Of a stretch of 22,391 bases of DNA, positions 15,324 to 21,838 are shown in pieces. Positions within the stretch are counted from its first letter, which is position 1, and each line of letters begins with the position of its first letter. The notes beneath the pieces are model-generated. The model had not been told where the DNA came from and ran no database searches. It saw nothing but the letters and a program-made list of their open reading frames with translations. The stretch comes from an actinobacterium acAMD-2. Lineage in GTDB: Bacteria > Actinomycetota > Actinomycetes > UBA12327. Where the stretch lies: NCBI GenBank assembly GCA_000754455.1, contig JNSE01000002.1, positions 1 through 22,391 of the forward strand. The letters are read 5' to 3'. Both the position numbers and the translations under genes were made by a program.

Positions 15324-16109
15324 CTATAACGACGTTTCGAACTGTGACACCCAAGTCAGCAGTTCAATAGACAATGTTTGCCAAATACCTGTCACTAACA
15401 AGACACCGAGAAGAACCAGGAGTCCACCGCCAAAGCGCATCACCCACACCGAGTGTTGACGAACCCAAGCAAACGCTGTCATCGCTCGGCCGTAGGCCAA
15501 CCCGGCGATAAGAAACGGAAGCCCTAACCCAAGGCAATAAAACAGCGAAAGTAAGGCACCGCGTCCAGCTGTTGCACTAGTAAAACTCAGAGTCTGGACT
15601 GCTGCCAGCGTCGGACCAATGCACGGTGTCCAGCCAATGCCAAAGACCACCCCAAGCAATGGCGCTGCACCCACACCCACTGCCGGCGAAGCCGTCAACC
15701 GAAACTGACGCTGGAGTGCAGGAAAGGCGCCCATGAAGATCAAACCCAAAACGATGGTGACCACACCCAGAACCGCGGTGATAGGGCGGGCGTAGGTCTG
15801 CAGGCTCGCACCAAGCCCGCCAAATAAGGCGCCATAACTAATGAAGACAACGCTGAAGCCGGCAACAAAGCCCACCGTGCCCAACACGATCTTTGAGCGA
15901 ATAGACCGGGGCAATGTTTCATCTACAGCCCACTCGCCGTTGAGTTGGGCGCCGGTCAGTCCTGTGACGTAGGAGATGTAGACCGGAACTAATGGCAAAA
16001 CACAGGGTGAAAAGAACGACACCAGGCCGGCAAGCAGGGCAAACGGGATGGCCAAAGCCACTGAGCCGGTCAGGACGGTTTGCGCACCATCGGCTAACAC
16101 GCCATTCAT
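15324..16109 (-). CDS. ccdA: Cytochrome c biogenesis protein CcdA (thiol-electron transporter)
   Basis: A 261-aa membrane protein of the DsbD/CcdA family, which passes reducing equivalents from cytoplasmic thioredoxin to extracytoplasmic thiol proteins such as ResA. Six hydrophobic helices are visible. The two conserved Cys lie in SFFSPCVLPLVPVYISY (helix 1) and GIGWTPCIGPTLAAV (helix 4). The ATG at 16109 shares one base with the resA stop codon (TGATG), which indicates coupling. This is a normal length for CcdA. Confidence 0.93.
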   Translation of the reverse strand: MNGVLADGAQTVLTGSVALAIPFALLAGLVSFFSPCVLPLVPVYISYVTGLTGAQLNGEWAVDETLPRSIRSKIVLGTVGFVAGFSVVFISYGALFGGLGASLQTYARPITAVLGVVTIVLGLIFMGAFPALQRQFRLTASPAVGVGAAPLLGVVFGIGWTPCIGPTLAAVQTLSFTSATAGRGALLSLFYCLGLGLPFLIAGLAYGRAMTAFAWVRQHSVWVMRFGGGLLVLLGVLLVTGIWQTLSIELLTWVSQFETSL

Positions 16110-16699
16110 CAGCGACCTGACGCCAAAACTTGGTCGACCAAATTAGTCAGCGTTGTTTGTGAATCAACCGGACCGATAATCCGGGCCGCCACTCGACCTT
16201 GTTGATCAATGATCAAGGTTGATGGAATCGCAGCTGGTGGCAAAGTGTCTGAAAAGCCCAACTGAATTTGGCCCTTGGGGTCAGCAATATTTGGGTACGT
16301 GATTCCGAAATTACGAATGAAGGCACGTGCCGGATCATCGGTATCGCGCGTATTGAGTCCAACAAATTCCACACCTTGAGCCTTGAGCGCGACATTCGCA
16401 CGTTGCAACGCCGGTGCTTCGCTGCGACAAGGTCCGCACCACGAACCCCAGACATTGAGGACGACGACCTTGCCGCGCTGCTTAGCCAAGTCAAAGACTC
16501 CACCCGTGAGCGTGCGGCCTTGAACTGCTGGGGCTGGCTTGCGTAGCGACTCCGCCACAACTTTCAGCGTTCCATCCCCGGAGATAAATCCCGCATCCGC
16601 CGTGGTTGAGGAAGCGCTACTTCCCCCGCAACCAGCCACGACGAGCACCAGCCCCAGAGCGGCAAAGCCTGAGGCAAGGCGACGGATAGGCATGGTCAC
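16109..16699 (-). CDS. resA: ResA/TlpA-like thiol-disulfide lipoprotein
   Basis: A 196-aa exported thioredoxin-fold protein. It has a lipoprotein signal with lipobox VAGC (Cys24 is the lipidation site), and the redox motif W-C-G-P-C (C88, C91) in VLNVWGSWCGPC. The later PPAAIPSTLIIDQQGRV contains the cis-Pro region of the fold. It would keep apocytochrome c CXXCH thiols reduced, drawing electrons from CcdA encoded just downstream. I give GTG 16699 as the start (AGGTG about 8 nt upstream); an ATG two codons later is an alternative. It begins 3 bp after the upstream histidine phosphatase stop codon. Confidence 0.9.
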   Translation of the reverse strand: MTMPIRRLASGFAALGLVLVVAGCGGSSASSTTADAGFISGDGTLKVVAESLRKPAPAVQGRTLTGGVFDLAKQRGKVVVLNVWGSWCGPCRSEAPALQRANVALKAQGVEFVGLNTRDTDDPARAFIRNFGITYPNIADPKGQIQLGFSDTLPPAAIPSTLIIDQQGRVAARIIGPVDSQTTLTNLVDQVLASGR

Positions 16700-16702
16700 G
16701 AA

Positions 16703-17344
16703 TCAAGCACCTGCGATAGGGCTAGCCCCGGGCAATAGATCGGCGGCCGGCTCGGTATAGGTCACAGCCACCAAGTGGTCATCAGAAAACGTGGCCGAGG
16801 TCAGCGAGGCCAACGAGCATTCACGCCGGCGCGGGTCATGCCAATAGCGACGGTTTTCTAGAGACAACCGTGCAATCCACACCGGGAGCTGGTGAGACAC
16901 CAACACCACTTCATGACCACGAGCAAGATCGCGCGCGGAATCAATCGCCGCACGCATTCGCTCTGCAACGACAAGGTAGGGCTCACCCCAACTTGGCCTG
17001 AATGGGTTCCACAATTTGGGCCAATACTGCGGGTGACGCAATACCCCATCACCAACGGCTACGCGCTTGCCTTCAAAAACGTTATCGGCCTCGATGAGCC
17101 GCTCATCAATCTCAACCGTGAGATCAAAACGCGCGGCAAGCGGTGCGGCTGTTTGTTGCGCGCGTTCGAGCGGAGAAGAAATGATATGGGTGATGTCGTG
17201 ATCGGCGAGGGCTTGCGCTGCCCGCAGCGCCATCGCTTCACCTAGTTCGCTCAATCGAAAATTCGGTAGTCGCCCATAAAGGATTTTTTCCGGGTTGTGC
17301 ACTTCACCGTGTCGAAGGAGGTGGACAACTGTGGTGGTAGCCAT
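16703..17344 (-). CDS. Histidine phosphatase family protein (phosphoglycerate mutase-like)
   Basis: A 213-aa cytoplasmic protein of the histidine phosphatase superfamily. The catalytic RHGE is at residues 11-14 (VVHLLRHGEVHNP), with SSPLERAQQTA for phosphate binding, a Glu in the LIEADNVFEG segment, and the second His in VVLVSHQLPVW. The substrate is not predictable. I place the start at ATG 17344 directly before the first strand of the fold; a longer reading to 17413 adds 23 residues with no likeness. It is the first gene of the resA-ccdA-resB-ccsA operon, an association frequent in actinobacteria. A perfect TTGACA lies about 90 bp upstream (minus, 17436-17431), but I see no good -10. Confidence 0.88.
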   Translation of the reverse strand: MATTTVVHLLRHGEVHNPEKILYGRLPNFRLSELGEAMALRAAQALADHDITHIISSPLERAQQTAAPLAARFDLTVEIDERLIEADNVFEGKRVAVGDGVLRHPQYWPKLWNPFRPSWGEPYLVVAERMRAAIDSARDLARGHEVVLVSHQLPVWIARLSLENRRYWHDPRRRECSLASLTSATFSDDHLVAVTYTEPAADLLPGASPIAGA

Positions 17345-17497
17345 GGGTGAAGCATCCCACTGCACCCGTTGACGCATCCAGCCACGTAGTCCCACAAACC
17401 GGCCTAGAGCCACGCCTGCATACGAACTGTTGTCAATGTCACACAGACCCCACTGGTCACACCACGGCCACCGGCTGGCACCCTAGATTCTCACCCC

Positions 17498-17523
17498 GTT
17501 ACAAACTGTGACCCTGCCGTCAC
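17498..17523. promoter_or_regulatory. Three GTNAC boxes with 10-11 bp spacing upstream of the lytic transglycosylase
   Basis: GTTAC (17498-17502), GTGAC (17508-17512) and GTCAC (17519-17523) follow each other with 10- and 11-bp steps, and the last two also form an inverted repeat. Two more GTCACA motifs lie at 17438 and 17456. Same-face GTNAC repeats are the style of site bound by OmpR-family regulators such as MtrA and GlnR in actinobacteria, and MtrA is known to control cell-wall hydrolases. Binding by MtrA is inference. Candidate -10 hexamers here are TAGATT (17484) and TACAAA (17500), neither with a clear -35. Confidence 0.4.
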
Positions 17524-17541
17524 GCCTGAGAGGAGGACTCG

Positions 17542-18600
17542 ATGACCAGAGACAACGACTCCTCCCCCGCGCCTCGTAATCGTCACCGGGCCCGCACGAC
17601 GGGTTCAGTCGTCACTGACATCAGCCGCAACCCGATTAGCCGACGCTCGGCCATGATCGCAATTCCGATCCTCACAGGCATCGCCGTGATTGCTTCCGTA
17701 ACGGCGACGGCAGCTAACCCTCCAACGCCGTCCGCGCAGATCGACTCGACGGCAACAGGACAAACATTGAGCGTGAGTCCGTTTGCCAACTGGGTCATCC
17801 CCACCGCTGATCCAGGATCACTTCAACGAACCACCGCAACAAAGGCGATCGACACGATCGGAGCGGCCAACCTCAACGTTGAGCCATCGACTTATGCCCA
17901 AAGTGGGATTCCCAGCGTGGCATTGAAGGCATACAAAAAGGCAGCCAAGAAGTACAAGAAAATTGATCCTCAATGCGGCGTGACCTGGCCCTTGCTAGCA
18001 GCGATTGGTCGAGTCGAATCAGGCCACGGCACCCAAGGCGATTCGGTGATGACCAAGTCAGGTCTGTCGATACCGCCCGTCCTTGGACCCGTGCTCGATG
18101 GGGCCGGACCGTTCGCTTTGATCAGCGACACCGACAACGGCGCTTACGACGGTGACAAGCGGTACGACCGAGCCATTGGGCCCATGCAGTTCCTGCCCGA
18201 GACCTGGGGCACCGTGGCAAGCGATGGGAACGGCGATGGGAAAAAAGATGTCCAAAACATCTGGGATGCTGCCCTTGGAGCCGCGAACTATTTCTGTCGC
18301 GGAGAAACGCGCCTAGGAACGCCCAAGGGACTGGCGGCCAACATCTTCCGTTACAACCGCTCCGAGTCTTACGTGAGGCTCGTGCTCGGCATCATGCGCG
18401 AATATGGCGCCAAGGTAAAGATCGTTCCGACCGAAGAAGCACCCAAGCCAAAGGCCAAGAAGAAGTCCACGAAGAAGAAGGTTGTTCGCAAGCCAGTCGT
18501 GGTTCCGACTCAATCCCCAGAACCCACTCCTACACCCACCAAGACAGCCCCCGGTCCAGGAACCGAACCCGAGGACCCCTCAGGTCCCCGAGTTCGTTAA
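17542..18600 (+). CDS. Membrane-anchored lytic murein transglycosylase (SLT/MltB-like)
   Basis: A 352-aa cell-wall enzyme that cleaves the glycan strand of peptidoglycan with 1,6-anhydro ring formation. The start ATG at 17542 has an excellent GAGGAGGA Shine-Dalgarno. It has a basic cytoplasmic N-terminus, one hydrophobic segment (about 37-57, after RNPISRRS), then the catalytic domain (about 125-290). The catalytic Glu is E159 in AAIGRVESGHG; RAIGPMQFLPETWG (210-223) is the typical substrate-groove motif. SDGNGDGKKD (227-236) looks like an EF-hand-type calcium loop as in Slt35/MltB. The C-terminal tail is very Lys-rich (KPKAKKKSTKKKVVRKP), then Pro/Thr-rich, which may bind anionic wall polymers. 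It is alone on its strand and ends 4 bp from the convergent hemD stop codon. Confidence 0.88.
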   Translation: MTRDNDSSPAPRNRHRARTTGSVVTDISRNPISRRSAMIAIPILTGIAVIASVTATAANPPTPSAQIDSTATGQTLSVSPFANWVIPTADPGSLQRTTATKAIDTIGAANLNVEPSTYAQSGIPSVALKAYKKAAKKYKKIDPQCGVTWPLLAAIGRVESGHGTQGDSVMTKSGLSIPPVLGPVLDGAGPFALISDTDNGAYDGDKRYDRAIGPMQFLPETWGTVASDGNGDGKKDVQNIWDAALGAANYFCRGETRLGTPKGLAANIFRYNRSESYVRLVLGIMREYGAKVKIVPTEEAPKPKAKKKSTKKKVVRKPVVVPTQSPEPTPTPTKTAPGPGTEPEDPSGPRVR

Positions 18601-18604
18601 GTCC

Positions 18605-20212
18605 CTATTTCGACTTGCGTCGGGCAGCGTTGCGCTTTTCTGATGGACGCCACACGGTTTCGCCAGCATCAATAGCATCTTGACGCTGCTTGTCACCAAA
18701 TTCGGCCAAAGCTTCAGCCAGCGACTCAACCGTGGCTTCCGGAGCCATGACATCAATGCGCAATCCGTGTTCGGTCGCGGTCTCAGCCGTGGCCGGGCCG
18801 ATGCAGGCAACAACCGTGGTGGCGTGTGGCTTGCCGGCAATACCAATCAAGTTGCGCACCGTGCTTGATGACGTGAAAACCACTGCATCAAAGCCACCGG
18901 TCTTGATCTGCTCGCGCGTGTGTGCGGGGGGCGGTGCTGCGCGCACCGTGCGGTACGCCGTGACGTCATCGACTTCCCAACCCAGCTTGGTCAAACCTTC
19001 AACCAGTGTTTCCGTTGCAATATCTGCGCGGGGTAGGAACACACGGTTGATCGGGTCCAGCAGGTCGTCATAGTCAGGCCAGTCCGCCAACAGGCCAACC
19101 GATGACTGCTCGCCAGAGGGAATCAAGTCAGGACGTACACCGAACGCGATCAACGCATCGGCCGTGGCTTCACCAATGGCCGCTACCTTCAAGCCAGCCA
19201 GTGCACGCGCGTCGAGGCCGTACTCCTCAAACTTTTCCCGCACTGCCTTGACCGCATTAGCTGACGTAAACGCCACCCACTGATAACGACCTGAGACCAA
19301 CCCATGCACAGCACGCTCCATCTGCTGCGGCGTGCGGGGTGGCTCAACACTGATCGTGGGGACTTCAACAGGAATCGCGCCACTGCTGACGAGCTGGTCG
19401 CTCAAAATTCCAGCTTGGTCACGAGTACGCGGAACAAGTACTCGCCATCCAAACAAGGGCTTGGTTTCGAACCATGACAGCTTGTCGCGGGCCGAAACAG
19501 CATCGCCCACGACAACAACGGCATCGGTGAGGTCACCCATAGCTGAGAGCGGCTTGGCCAACTCAGCGAATCCATCGAGGGCACCAACAGCTGTTCGCTG
19601 ATCGGTCGTGGTTCCGCGAACCGTCACTGAGATTGGTGAGCCAGGATTGCGACCGGCGGACAATAACGAGGCCACGATTCCGTCAATAGCGCCAGCGGTG
19701 TTCAAGATGACCAACGTGGCGGTCAGGTGATCGGTCCAGTTCAATCCAGTGGTTGCATCCAGTACGTGCACGTCATGGGACTTTGCACCCAGGAGCGGAA
19801 CACCGACGTAACTAGGAATTCCCGTCGCGCGTGCGACACCTGGTACAACTTCCATTGGCAACTTAGCCTTGGCGACCGTCGGACCCTCGACAGCCAGTAC
19901 GCCGTCGGTAACAGGGTCTCCAACAACAACACGTGCAACCACAGCGCCAGTCTTTGCCGCCTCAACAGCAGCCTTAGCGCCATCGTCAATCGCGCCTTCG
20001 ACCTCTTTGTCCGAGGTAACGATCAGCACCTGGGCCTCGGCCTGCGCGCGCGCAATGATCGGAGCTGGCACTGCAGCATCAGCAATCACCACGTCGGCTG
20101 CCGAGATGACATCAGCCGCCCGAACGGTGAGTAGACCAGGGTCGCCCGGGCCTGCACCAATAAAGGTCACGGAACCCTTGATGGTCTTCTTGGTTACTCG
20201 TGCTGTCGTCAC
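18605..20212 (-). CDS. hemD: Uroporphyrinogen-III synthase HemD with N-terminal CobA-like (SUMT) domain
   Basis: A 535-aa two-domain protein of the actinobacterial CobA-HemD type. Residues about 14-245 follow the tetrapyrrole methylase fold (VTFIGAGPGDPGLLTVRAADV at the start, EVVPGVARATGIPSYVGVPL mid-domain). Residues about 260-505 are HemD (GWRVLVPRTRDQAG, WVAFTSANAVKAVREKF, VAAIGEATADAL, VVFTSSSTVRNL), which closes hydroxymethylbilane to uroporphyrinogen III for haem and sirohaem. The methylase half is degenerate: where active SUMTs have GGDPFVFGRGGEE, this one reads VVGDPVTDGVLAVEG, so methylation activity is doubtful. The start is GTG 20212, overlapping the rex stop codon by 4 bp (GTGA). 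The tail is basic (RNAARRKSK). hemA and hemC, usual between rex and hemD, are absent. Confidence 0.9.
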   Translation of the reverse strand: MTTARVTKKTIKGSVTFIGAGPGDPGLLTVRAADVISAADVVIADAAVPAPIIARAQAEAQVLIVTSDKEVEGAIDDGAKAAVEAAKTGAVVARVVVGDPVTDGVLAVEGPTVAKAKLPMEVVPGVARATGIPSYVGVPLLGAKSHDVHVLDATTGLNWTDHLTATLVILNTAGAIDGIVASLLSAGRNPGSPISVTVRGTTTDQRTAVGALDGFAELAKPLSAMGDLTDAVVVVGDAVSARDKLSWFETKPLFGWRVLVPRTRDQAGILSDQLVSSGAIPVEVPTISVEPPRTPQQMERAVHGLVSGRYQWVAFTSANAVKAVREKFEEYGLDARALAGLKVAAIGEATADALIAFGVRPDLIPSGEQSSVGLLADWPDYDDLLDPINRVFLPRADIATETLVEGLTKLGWEVDDVTAYRTVRAAPPPAHTREQIKTGGFDAVVFTSSSTVRNLIGIAGKPHATTVVACIGPATAETATEHGLRIDVMAPEATVESLAEALAEFGDKQRQDAIDAGETVWRPSEKRNAARRKSK

Positions 20213-20937
20213 GAAATGTTCTCCAGTGCTGGTGAGGGGGAGGTGCGCTTGCTGGTCTTACCGGTGCGCAAACCTTCAGCGCGTTGCTGCTGGTGAAAAG
20301 CCAAGATCTGAAGTTCGGTTCCTAAATCAACCTTGCGAACGTCTACTCCCTGCGGAACGGTCAAAACGCTCGGGGCAAAGTTCAAAATGCTCGTGACACC
20401 GGATGCGACGAGGCGATCGCAGACCGCTTGAGCAGCTGAAGCGGGAGTGGCAATTACGCCGATGCTGGCGGAGTGTTCTGCGATAACCGTCTCCAGTTCG
20501 ACAAGGTCGCGGACCTCGACACCGGCGATGGTTTGCCCCACCAAATCCGCATCCGAATCAATCAGGCCCACGATGCGAAAACCTCGATCGGCGGAGCCGG
20601 CGTATCCAGCAAGTGCGTTACCCAGATTTCCTACTCCGACAATCACGACGGGCCAATCTTGGGCGTAACCAATTTCGCGGGCGATCTGGAAGAGCAAGTA
20701 CTCCACGCGATATCCCACTCCACGCGTGCCGTACGACCCCAAGTGCGAAAGATCCTTGCGAAGTTTGGCTGAGTTCACGCCACACACTTCTGCGAGCTCA
20801 TGGGATGACACCGACTCCACTCCTGATTCCAGCAACGAGGTCAGAACCCGGTGGTAAATCGGAAGGCGCGCAACGGTGGCATCGGGAATTGCGTGAGTCG
20901 ACTTACGCAATTCGGTGATACCAGCGGGGGAAGGCAC
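20209..20937 (-). CDS. rex: Redox-sensing transcriptional repressor Rex
   Basis: A 242-aa DNA-binding protein that senses the NADH/NAD+ ratio and represses respiratory and fermentative genes when NADH is low. The N-terminal winged helix is at about 25-85 (SSHELAEVCGVNSAKLRKDLSHLG, then SYGTRGVGY). The Rossmann domain starts at VVIVGVGNLGNALAGY (GVGNLG 101-106), and a C-terminal helix (TELQILAFHQQQ) is available for domain swapping in the dimer. The start is GTG 20937 with GGAG 5 nt upstream; an ATG 11 nt upstream is out of frame. A Rex operator at 20990-21007 in its own leader implies autoregulation. It overlaps hemD by 4 bp, tying tetrapyrrole synthesis to redox state. Confidence 0.94.
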   Translation of the reverse strand: MPSPAGITELRKSTHAIPDATVARLPIYHRVLTSLLESGVESVSSHELAEVCGVNSAKLRKDLSHLGSYGTRGVGYRVEYLLFQIAREIGYAQDWPVVIVGVGNLGNALAGYAGSADRGFRIVGLIDSDADLVGQTIAGVEVRDLVELETVIAEHSASIGVIATPASAAQAVCDRLVASGVTSILNFAPSVLTVPQGVDVRKVDLGTELQILAFHQQQRAEGLRTGKTSKRTSPSPALENIS

Positions 20938-20989
20938 AGCGGCTCCATCGAGGGGAAGGAAAATTCTGCGAGATCAGAGGGTAGAACGC

Positions 20990-21007
20990 TTGTGAACGAT
21001 CGCACAA
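20990..21007. promoter_or_regulatory. Rex operator upstream of rex
   Basis: TTGTGAACGATCGCACAA has the TTGTG-N8-CACAA arms of the known Rex operator, 53-70 bp upstream of the rex start. A CATAAT hexamer on the minus strand (21033-21028) lies just upstream, inside the small inverted repeat TCTCA-N5-TGAGA (21024-21038), and would put the operator shortly downstream of the transcription start as a roadblock. Confidence 0.8.
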
Positions 21008-21027
21008 AGTCTGAGGGCAATCGTCTC

Positions 21028-21033
21028 ATTATG
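21028..21033 (-). promoter_or_regulatory. Candidate -10 element of the rex promoter
   Basis: CATAAT on the minus strand matches the TATAAT consensus at five of six positions. No good -35 is seen at the expected distance. It lies between the stop codon of the glutaredoxin-like gene (21056) and the Rex operator. Confidence 0.4.
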
Positions 21034-21055
21034 TGAGATCTGTGCGGCGCGGGGG

Positions 21056-21313
21056 TCAGGTTTGCTTGCGCGAGAGTGCGCGACGCAGACGGTCGGCATC
21101 GACCCAAAAGAAATCATGTTGCGCACCGTCCACGAGCGTGACCGGGATTTGCTCCCAATACATGTCGTAGAGCTGCTGGTCTGTCGTGATGTCTGTTTCT
21201 ACAAAGGTTTCACCGAGCTCAGCGGTTACCTGAGAAATGATGATTCGAGCGTCATCACATAGATGACAACCGGCACGAGTCAACAAGGTGACTCGGGGCG
21301 GCGAAGGGGTCAA
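21056..21313 (-). CDS. Glutaredoxin-family protein
   Basis: An 85-aa thioredoxin-fold protein of the short glutaredoxin-like (DUF836) family. The redox motif CHLC (C16, C19) follows the first strand (VTLLTRAGCHLCDDAR), and the cis-Pro loop is visible as EQIPVTLVDG. It probably acts as a thiol-disulfide oxidoreductase; the electron donor is unknown. The most likely start is TTG 21313: an in-frame TAG (the bS22 stop codon) lies only two codons upstream, and no ATG or GTG is available before the first strand. It starts 3 bp after the bS22 stop codon, so it is probably translated by coupling. A glutaredoxin gene ahead of rex or hemA is a common actinobacterial arrangement. Confidence 0.85.
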   Translation of the reverse strand: MTPSPPRVTLLTRAGCHLCDDARIIISQVTAELGETFVETDITTDQQLYDMYWEQIPVTLVDGAQHDFFWVDADRLRRALSRKQT

Positions 21314-21316
21314 CGG

Positions 21317-21415
21317 CTACTTCTTGTTACGACGCTGAACGCGAGTCTTCTTGAGCAGCTTGCGATGCTTCTTCTTAGCCATGCGCTTGCGCCGCTTCTT
21401 GATGACTGAACCCAC
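21317..21415 (-). CDS. Small ribosomal protein bS22 (AURKAIP1/COX24-like), 32 aa
   Basis: A 32-aa, extremely basic peptide too short for most gene calls. It begins MGSVIKKRRKRMAKKKHRK and ends LLKKTRVQRRNKK, which matches the actinobacterial bS22 protein first seen on mycobacterial ribosomes. The start is GTG 21415 with GAGG about 8 nt upstream; an internal ATG (codon 12) would remove the conserved GSVIKKRRKR. It sits between an excisionase-type HTH gene and the glutaredoxin-like gene, as expected in this group. Confidence 0.92.
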   Translation of the reverse strand: MGSVIKKRRKRMAKKKHRKLLKKTRVQRRNKK

Positions 21416-21443
21416 TGGAATTCCTCGCGTTATTAGTTAGGTG

Positions 21444-21465
21444 ATCTGCTCAGGCATGAGCAGAT
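21444..21465. promoter_or_regulatory. Hairpin between the HTH gene and bS22
   Basis: ATCTGCTC-AGGCAT-GAGCAGAT is a perfect 8-bp stem with a 6-nt loop, 29 nt upstream of the bS22 start codon. No T-run follows on either strand, so it is not a standard terminator. It may be a processing or regulatory element in the bS22 leader, or a binding site. Confidence 0.4.
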
Positions 21466-21487
21466 GGGGAAAGTTTACCTTGAATGC

Positions 21488-21691
21488 TTAGGCAGTCTCA
21501 ATGAAGGCTTTGCCGAGGTAGTCGTGCACTGCACGCTCATCAACTCGGAACGAACGGCCCACGCGCAATGCGGGGAGTTCGCCACCATGCACCAAGCGGT
21601 ACACAGTCATCTTGCTAACGCGCATAACTTCTGCGACTTCAGCGACCGTAAGGAACCGAACTTCAGACAACGGACGCTCTGTTGCAGACAT
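21488..21691 (-). CDS. Excisionase-type helix-turn-helix DNA-binding protein
   Basis: A 67-aa protein made almost wholly of one MerR-like/HTH_17 domain: FLTVAEVAEVMRVSKMTVYRLVHGGELPALRVGRSFRVDERAVHDYL. The HTH (TVAEVAEVMRVSKMTVYRLV) is followed by a wing (LRVGRSFRV). It has the form of excisionases, but no phage or integrase gene is near. A chromosomal gene of this type next to bS22 is widely conserved in actinobacteria, so it is a housekeeping regulator of unknown target and not a mobile-element remnant. The ATG at 21691 has a weak GGTG upstream. Confidence 0.88.
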   Translation of the reverse strand: MSATERPLSEVRFLTVAEVAEVMRVSKMTVYRLVHGGELPALRVGRSFRVDERAVHDYLGKAFIETA

Positions 21692-21838
21692 CAGTTACAC
21701 CGGGCTTTCATTGAATGAGAGTTCCTGCTGAGCGCAGTTACCTTCTCGGACTGTTCGTAACAAAGGCTTACTTTAGCCAGCCCCAATTTGAGCCCGCAGG
21801 GGGATTGGGAAATTAGTCTGATTTATTTATTTGGCTCG

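Noticed and set aside
15310..15354. TTG start giving a 515-residue ResB
   Set aside because: It overlaps ccdA by 31 bp; the ATG at 15309 gives the usual ResB N-terminus.
17507..17524. CRP/GlxR site (TGTGA...TCAC)
   Set aside because: The GTGA and TCAC arms are separated by 8 bases, not the 6 of the CRP consensus; the GTNAC repeat reading fits better.
21488..21691. Phage excisionase
   Set aside because: There is no integrase, attachment site or phage gene nearby; the bS22 neighbour marks it as the conserved chromosomal HTH gene.
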